Source of the DNA: Gammaproteobacteria bacterium
GTDB taxonomy: Bacteria > Pseudomonadota > Gammaproteobacteria > DSM-16500
Direction: 5' to 3'
Length of the DNA: 9,650 bases
Assembly: GCA_013287235.1 (NCBI GenBank)
Contig: JABDEF010000053.1
Span: 1-9,650, forward strand
Shown: positions 6,092 to 9,650 of the stretch, piece after piece
Layout: each line of letters opens with the position of its first letter
Position numbering within the stretch: position 1 is the first letter of the stretch
Made by a program: the position numbers and the translations under genes
Notes under the pieces: model-generated
Databases searched by the model: none
What the model was told of the DNA's origin: nothing
Seen by the model: only the letters and a program-made list of their open reading frames with translations

Positions 6092-6242
6092 TAGAATGGA
6101 TATTAGCTAATGGATGGCTATGGTGATTGAAAGGATTTCTACAACCACTCCTCGTTTTGCGTGTCCAAGGATGGGTTTTTCGCATGGATAGCTGAATTTG
6201 AGTTGAGCATTATTAAGGACGACGAAAGTCGTCCTTTTTTTT
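6092..6242 (+). ncRNA. Candidate CsrA-sequestering small RNA (RsmY/RsmZ/CsrB type)
   Basis: This stretch has no protein gene but carries GGA motifs at 6098, 6112, 6133, 6169, 6186 and 6217; five of them read A(T/A)GGAT, the core of the CsrA/RsmA site. Several sit in small hairpins: AAT-GGAT-ATT (6095-6104), TAGC/GCTA with TAATGGATG in the loop (6104-6120), GAAA-GGA-TTTC (6129-6139) and CCA-AGGA-TGG (6165-6174). The RNA would end at the strong terminator at 6215-6242. A perfect GacA-type box lies upstream. Known RsmY/RsmZ RNAs have this plan: activator box, weak promoter, repeated GGA loops and terminator, in roughly 100-150 bases. They bind CsrA and relieve repression of its mRNA targets. The 5' end is uncertain (6041 or 6092), the strand is set by the terminator, and no primary-sequence family match is claimed. 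Confidence 0.65.
6215..6242 (+). terminator. Strong Rho-independent terminator of the sRNA
   Basis: AAGGACGAC (6215-6223) and GTCGTCCTT (6228-6236) form a perfect 9-bp stem closed by a GAAA tetraloop, followed by an unbroken run of eight T (6235-6242). It works on the plus strand only; in reverse it has no T tail. No protein gene ends here, so it marks the end of a noncoding transcript. Confidence 0.9.
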
Positions 6243-6243
6243 C

Positions 6244-6384
6244 GGGCTGTCTACAATTCTACTATGCTGGTCAAAAATCAACGATATTCTGTGCTTCGCT
6301 GCTCATTTACCAACAACGTAAACTGCGCTGCGATGCTCGAATATCGTTGATTTTTGACTCAGCATAGCGAATTGTAAACAGCCC
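6244..6384. repeat. 141-base imperfect palindrome, MITE-like
   Basis: Arms 6244-6289 and 6339-6384 are inverted copies differing at a few positions, beginning GGGCTGT and ending ACAGCCC. Inner arms 6290-6310 and 6318-6338 also pair imperfectly around a loop at about 6311-6317. The whole segment can fold into one long hairpin. It fills the gap between the sRNA terminator and the convergent end of der (10 bases away) and may be a dispersed miniature element or a transcription barrier. No clear target duplication was seen. Confidence 0.75.
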
Positions 6385-6394
6385 TTGGTCCTTA

Positions 6395-7783
6395 TTATCT
6401 TTGTCTTTTTGAATATCGCAATAATCTTGTTTTTTTCTTGGCTTGTCGTTGTGTCAAGGGATTCTTTTTATGGCGGTAAGGATTGACGCCGCTTTTGAAT
6501 TCCGTGTGGACGGGTGTTCCCATTAAATGTAATCGTTCTTGGAAAGTATTTGCTAAATAACGTTTGTATGCATCGGGTAATGCATGCACTTGATTCCCAT
6601 GAATAATAATGCGTGGCGGATTATGTCCGCCGGGATGCGCATAACGAAGCTTGATGCGTCTCCCATGTACGAGAGGAGGTGTATGCGCATTCACGGCATC
6701 ATTTAATATTTTTGTTAATTCGGGTGTACTCAATTCAAGTGTGGCGGAACGATACGCCTCGTCAATGGATTGAAATAAATCACCCACCCCGGATCCATGA
6801 AGTGCCGAAATATAATGTATTCGAACATAGGGGAGAAAGTTTAAACGCCTATCAATACTATTGCGTGCGACGATACGCACATCTTCCGTTAATCCATCCC
6901 ATTTATTCATCGCGATGACAAGCGCACGGCCGCTTTCTAAAACAAAACCCAATAATTTAAGATCTTGTTCTGTTACCCCTTCATGTGCATCCATGATAAA
7001 TAAAACCACATGCGATTCAGAAATGGCTTTTAAGGTTTTGACGACAGAAAATTTTTCGTTTGCTTCAAAAACTTTACCGCGTCTTCGAATACCTGCGGTA
7101 TCAATCAAGGTATAAGAAGAATTTCCTCGTTCTAATGGAATAAAAATACTATCGCGAGTAGTTCCTGGTGAATCGGACACAATCACACGTTCTTCTCCCA
7201 CTAAACGATTCGTAAGCGTGGATTTGCCGACATTGGGACGGCCGATGATGGCTAATTTAATAGAATTTTTTTCGATTTTTTCTATTTCAAGCGGTATATC
7301 TTCTGGAAATAATGTATGAACGAGTGTAGTGATTCCTTCTTTATGTGCGGTCGAAATAGGAACCGGTTTACCAAATCCCAAGCGATAAAATTCACTGCTT
7401 GCCAATTCTGCATCTAAACTTTCTGTTTTATTCACCACAAGGTAAAAAGTTTTTTCTAAACGTCGTAATTTTTCTGCAATGAATTGATCGCTTGCTGTAA
7501 TGCCTTCGCGTCCATCGACAAGAAATATGACTTTATCCGCTTCAAGAATGGCTTGTAGAGATTGTTCCGCAGTTAATTTGTTTAAGGCATCTTTTTCTTC
7601 GGTGAGTCCGCCGGTATCAATGACAATAAAACGCCTACTGCCAATATTAGCTTCACCATATTGTCGATCACGCGTCATTCCCGGAAAATCTGAAATGAGT
7701 GCATTGCGTGAAGTGGTTAAACAATTAAATAATGTCGATTTGCCGACATTGGGACGGCCCACAATGGCAACGACAGGTAACAT
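6395..7783 (-). CDS. der: Der (EngA), double-domain ribosome-assembly GTPase
   Basis: This is a 462-residue GTPase needed for late 50S subunit assembly; it binds pre-50S particles in the cytoplasm. It has two tandem G domains. The first shows GRPNVGKST (9-17), DFPGMTRDR (32-40), DTGG (56-59) and NKTE (118-121). The second shows GRPNVGKST (181-189), DSPGTTRDS (204-212), DTAG (228-231), NKWD (293-296) and SALHGSG (326-332). A C-terminal KH-like domain follows from about residue 353, with RYAHPGGHNPP and NPYRHKKNPLTQRQAKKK. Length is typical of gammaproteobacterial Der. The ATG at 7783 has AAGGGA just upstream and lies 9 bases after the bamB stop, so it is probably cotranscribed with bamB. All key GTP-binding residues are present, and nothing looks degraded. 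Confidence 0.98.
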   Translation of the reverse strand: MLPVVAIVGRPNVGKSTLFNCLTTSRNALISDFPGMTRDRQYGEANIGSRRFIVIDTGGLTEEKDALNKLTAEQSLQAILEADKVIFLVDGREGITASDQFIAEKLRRLEKTFYLVVNKTESLDAELASSEFYRLGFGKPVPISTAHKEGITTLVHTLFPEDIPLEIEKIEKNSIKLAIIGRPNVGKSTLTNRLVGEERVIVSDSPGTTRDSIFIPLERGNSSYTLIDTAGIRRRGKVFEANEKFSVVKTLKAISESHVVLFIMDAHEGVTEQDLKLLGFVLESGRALVIAMNKWDGLTEDVRIVARNSIDRRLNFLPYVRIHYISALHGSGVGDLFQSIDEAYRSATLELSTPELTKILNDAVNAHTPPLVHGRRIKLRYAHPGGHNPPRIIIHGNQVHALPDAYKRYLANTFQERLHLMGTPVHTEFKSGVNPYRHKKNPLTQRQAKKKTRLLRYSKRQR

Positions 7784-7792
7784 ACATTTCCC

Positions 7793-9046
7793 TTATCTTA
7801 TAGTATAAGTTGCCAAATGACCGTTTGTCGTGACAACATATAAAATTCTATTATCAATGACGGGTGTTGCAAGAATACCAGAAGTATCAACGCGTGTGCG
7901 CGCAATCATTCGACCGTCATCTTTATTTAACCAATGTAAATATCCTTCCGCATCTCCAACCACAATAAATCTCCCCATACTGACAGGGCCTGTTGTGTTT
8001 CTTGCTGAGAGTTCATCTTGACGCCATCTCACAGCCCCATTTTCACGGTCGAATGCCCAAACATCACTTCTGGCGTCTGTCACATAAATATTTTGCCTAT
8101 CCGCTGTCATGCCGGTATAAGAAGATAAATCATGTGACCAATGTTCGCGTCCGGTGAGTAAATCGAGAGATGCGATATGTCCTTGATAGGTTGCTGCAAA
8201 GACAGTTTGACCAGAAATAATAGGATCCGCATCAATATCAATCATGCGTTCGATGGCAAAACTGCCTTGTGGGTGTGCGATGGAAGTTTGCCATTGTAAA
8301 CTTCCATTCTGAAGAGTGAGTTTAGTCAGATTACCATTGGCAAAACCTGCGATGAGAATATCATCTTGGCTTTGTATACTACTGCTGCTTCGTAAAATTA
8401 AAGAAGGTTCGGTTTGTTGGTAATGCCACAAGGCATGGCCATCATTTCCATCGAAAGCGGATAAATTGCCATCGATCGCTTTGATGAGAACGATATTATT
8501 TTGAATAGTCGGTCTCGCTAAGATTTCACTAGAGGCTTTGGTTTGCCAGCGAATCGATCCATCCTGAGGGTTGAGTGCAACCACATCCCCATGTCGCGAT
8601 CCTACCACGATAATTTGATCATTCGCTGCTGGTCCCGCACTGATTTGAACACCGATATTTACTTCCCATAATTTCTTACCGGTAAGTTTATTAGAAGCAG
8701 TGACGTCACCTTTTTTATCCGCCGTATAAACGAGGGTTTCGGTGACAGCAGCGCCTAGTTTCAGGTAATCACTGCCCACACCACTATTGGTTTTCACATG
8801 ATAGCTTTGTGTAACGGTAGCGCCCGGTTTAAAATTGATAAGCGGTGAAGGTGGCGGTGTATTGTCTTTATCGAAAAAACCACTGCATGCACATAAAAAA
8901 AGGCTGAGCATACTGATTGCCGTCATTGCGAGCCGAGTGCTTTTTACGAGGTGACGCAATCCAGAAAGCCTTTCTGGATTGCTTCGCCTCGTAAAAAGCA
9001 CTCGGTTCGCAATGACGGTGATGAATAGATATATTATTTTAATCAT
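7793..9046 (-). CDS. bamB: BamB outer-membrane assembly lipoprotein with an inserted palindromic element
   Basis: BamB (YfgL) is the beta-propeller lipoprotein of the BAM complex, which folds outer-membrane proteins and contacts BamA from the periplasm. Propeller repeats end in G-x-x-x-W motifs: TGKKLW (122-127), DGSIRW (162-167), DGHALW (202-207), NGSLQW (247-252), TGREHW (298-303) and NGAVRW (336-341). PSLILRSSS (214-222) and DIDADP (270-275) match the E. coli segments known to contact BamA. The likely lipidated cysteine is Cys54, in LCAC. The total of 417 residues exceeds the usual size because residues 10-44 derive from a palindromic insertion inside the signal peptide. The ATG at 9046 has AAGAG 7 bases upstream overlapping the yfgM stop; the internal ATG (Met41) has no ribosome site and no basic residues after it. 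Whether this long signal region is exported normally is open. Confidence 0.95.
   Translation of the reverse strand: MIKIIYLFITVIANRVLFTRRSNPERLSGLRHLVKSTRLAMTAISMLSLFLCACSGFFDKDNTPPPSPLINFKPGATVTQSYHVKTNSGVGSDYLKLGAAVTETLVYTADKKGDVTASNKLTGKKLWEVNIGVQISAGPAANDQIIVVGSRHGDVVALNPQDGSIRWQTKASSEILARPTIQNNIVLIKAIDGNLSAFDGNDGHALWHYQQTEPSLILRSSSSIQSQDDILIAGFANGNLTKLTLQNGSLQWQTSIAHPQGSFAIERMIDIDADPIISGQTVFAATYQGHIASLDLLTGREHWSHDLSSYTGMTADRQNIYVTDARSDVWAFDRENGAVRWRQDELSARNTTGPVSMGRFIVVGDAEGYLHWLNKDDGRMIARTRVDTSGILATPVIDNRILYVVTTNGHLATYTIR
8918..9018. repeat. Palindromic element inserted in frame in bamB
   Basis: Arms 8921-8967 and 8971-9017 are 47-base inverted copies that differ at three positions, two of which become G-T wobbles, around a 3-base loop. 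The ends read CGTCATTGCGA and TCGCAATGACG, a form I associate with dispersed bacterial palindromic repeats. The segment 8918-9018 is flanked by TGAT at 8914-8917 and 9019-9022 (ATCA on the coding strand). One copy plus the element is 105 bases, exactly 35 codons, which keeps bamB in frame. Confidence 0.85.
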
Positions 9047-9056
9047 GATGAGACTC

Positions 9057-9650
9057 TTAAGAATGACTTTTCATTGCTAAATTATTCAATTTCATTTCTA
9101 AAATCGGCCGATTGATTTCTGCGTTGGGTAATTCTTCGAGTGCAACTTGATACGCTTTAAAAGCAGATGTTTTATCATTTTTTGCGAGATAAGCATCGCC
9201 TTTCACTTCATCCGCTAAACCAATAAAACTTATATCATCGACGGTTTTTAATAAATTCAATGCTTCATCGGGCTTATTTTGGTTAATCAAAATGCGAGCA
9301 ATACGAAGACGTGCAATCACCCGCATAGAAGGATTCTTGCTATGATCTATAACCCAGTTTAATTGGGTGGTGGCTTTTGTATAATCGCCTTCTACAACAG
9401 ATTCGTGAGCGAGCAACAGTGAAGCCATCTCAGCATACGGTGTTTTTGGATAACGGCTTAGTAATTTATTGGCTTGTGTTTCTGCGGCTTTGGTATTATT
9501 TTGCGCTCTGAATGCGATCATTTGATCATAAATTTCAGATGCTTGGTTTAAAATTTTATTTTCACGGGTTTGCCAGAAGCGCCATCCAGAGTTTACGAGA
9601 AGTGCGATGGCAATACCCAATAATATCGTAAAACCATAGGTTTTCACCCA
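9057..9650 (-). CDS. yfgM: YfgM, membrane-anchored TPR protein, 5' truncated
   Basis: This is YfgM (DUF2133/TPR_21 family), an inner-membrane protein with a periplasmic TPR-like domain. In E. coli it associates with the Sec translocon and the chaperone PpiD. About 197 residues are visible. The frame is open to the window edge (a Trp codon precedes the GTG at 9645-9647), so the GTG is not the start and the short cytoplasmic N-terminus lies outside. A membrane segment runs from about YGFTILLGIAIALLV, followed by NSGWRFWQTRE, a family signature. Helical repeats follow, with KAAETQANKLLSRYPKTPYAEMASLLLA and TTQLNWVI, and a typical end (NRPILEMKLNNLA). The stop lies 10 bases before bamB and overlaps its ribosome site. 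The order yfgM-bamB-der is standard in gammaproteobacteria. Confidence 0.93.
   Translation of the reverse strand, partial: WVKTYGFTILLGIAIALLVNSGWRFWQTRENKILNQASEIYDQMIAFRAQNNTKAAETQANKLLSRYPKTPYAEMASLLLAHESVVEGDYTKATTQLNWVIDHSKNPSMRVIARLRIARILINQNKPDEALNLLKTVDDISFIGLADEVKGDAYLAKNDKTSAFKAYQVALEELPNAEINRPILEMKLNNLAMKSHS

Noticed and set aside
6161..6367. 68-codon open frame on the plus strand in the gap
   Set aside because: It runs through the terminator hairpin, the T8 tail and most of the 141-base palindrome, has no proper ribosome site and resembles no protein; it is a chance frame.
8921..9017. bamB palindrome as a transcription terminator between yfgM and bamB
   Set aside because: It lies after the supported bamB start, is translated in frame and has no T tract.

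Overview
The window looks like AT-rich chromosomal DNA from a gammaproteobacterium. The minus-strand order yfgM-bamB-der is the usual gammaproteobacterial arrangement. A perfect GacA-type box lies upstream of what looks like a Csr/Rsm regulatory RNA, which also points to this class. A Legionellales-like, possibly host-associated, bacterium is a reasonable guess from base composition and this combination, but it is not proven from the sequence.

Left half (1-5797, plus strand): an apparent operon. It opens with the 3' end of a PglC-type phosphoglycosyl transferase gene. A PglD/NeuD-type sugar O/N-acyltransferase and a PglE-like DegT/DnrJ/EryC1/StrS sugar aminotransferase follow. Together they resemble a diacetylbacillosamine-type amino-sugar pathway for a surface glycan. 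Next come three tandem paralogues of about 375-386 residues, each with a Sec signal peptide and an Asn-rich parallel beta-helix body. The first beta-helix gene overlaps the aminotransferase gene by 8 bases, so it is probably translationally coupled. Function of the beta-helix proteins is unknown. Two of the three genes carry G7 tracts that could allow phase variation.

Middle (5798-6394): no protein gene. It holds a small hairpin repeat, a perfect TGTAAG-N6-CTTACA box, and about 150-200 bases carrying six or seven GGA motifs, several in small hairpin loops. A strong intrinsic terminator ends that stretch. I read this as a GacA/LetA/UvrY-activated, CsrA-sequestering small RNA of the RsmY/RsmZ/CsrB type. 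A 141-base imperfect palindrome directly follows the terminator.

Right half (6395-9650, minus strand): yfgM (5' end cut off by the window), bamB and der, with gaps of 10 and 9 bases, so probably one operon. YfgM is a membrane-anchored TPR protein, BamB is the outer-membrane assembly lipoprotein, and Der is the double GTPase for 50S ribosome assembly. The bamB signal-peptide region contains a near-perfect palindromic element inserted in frame. Removing it between two ATCA copies would restore an ordinary lipoprotein signal peptide.
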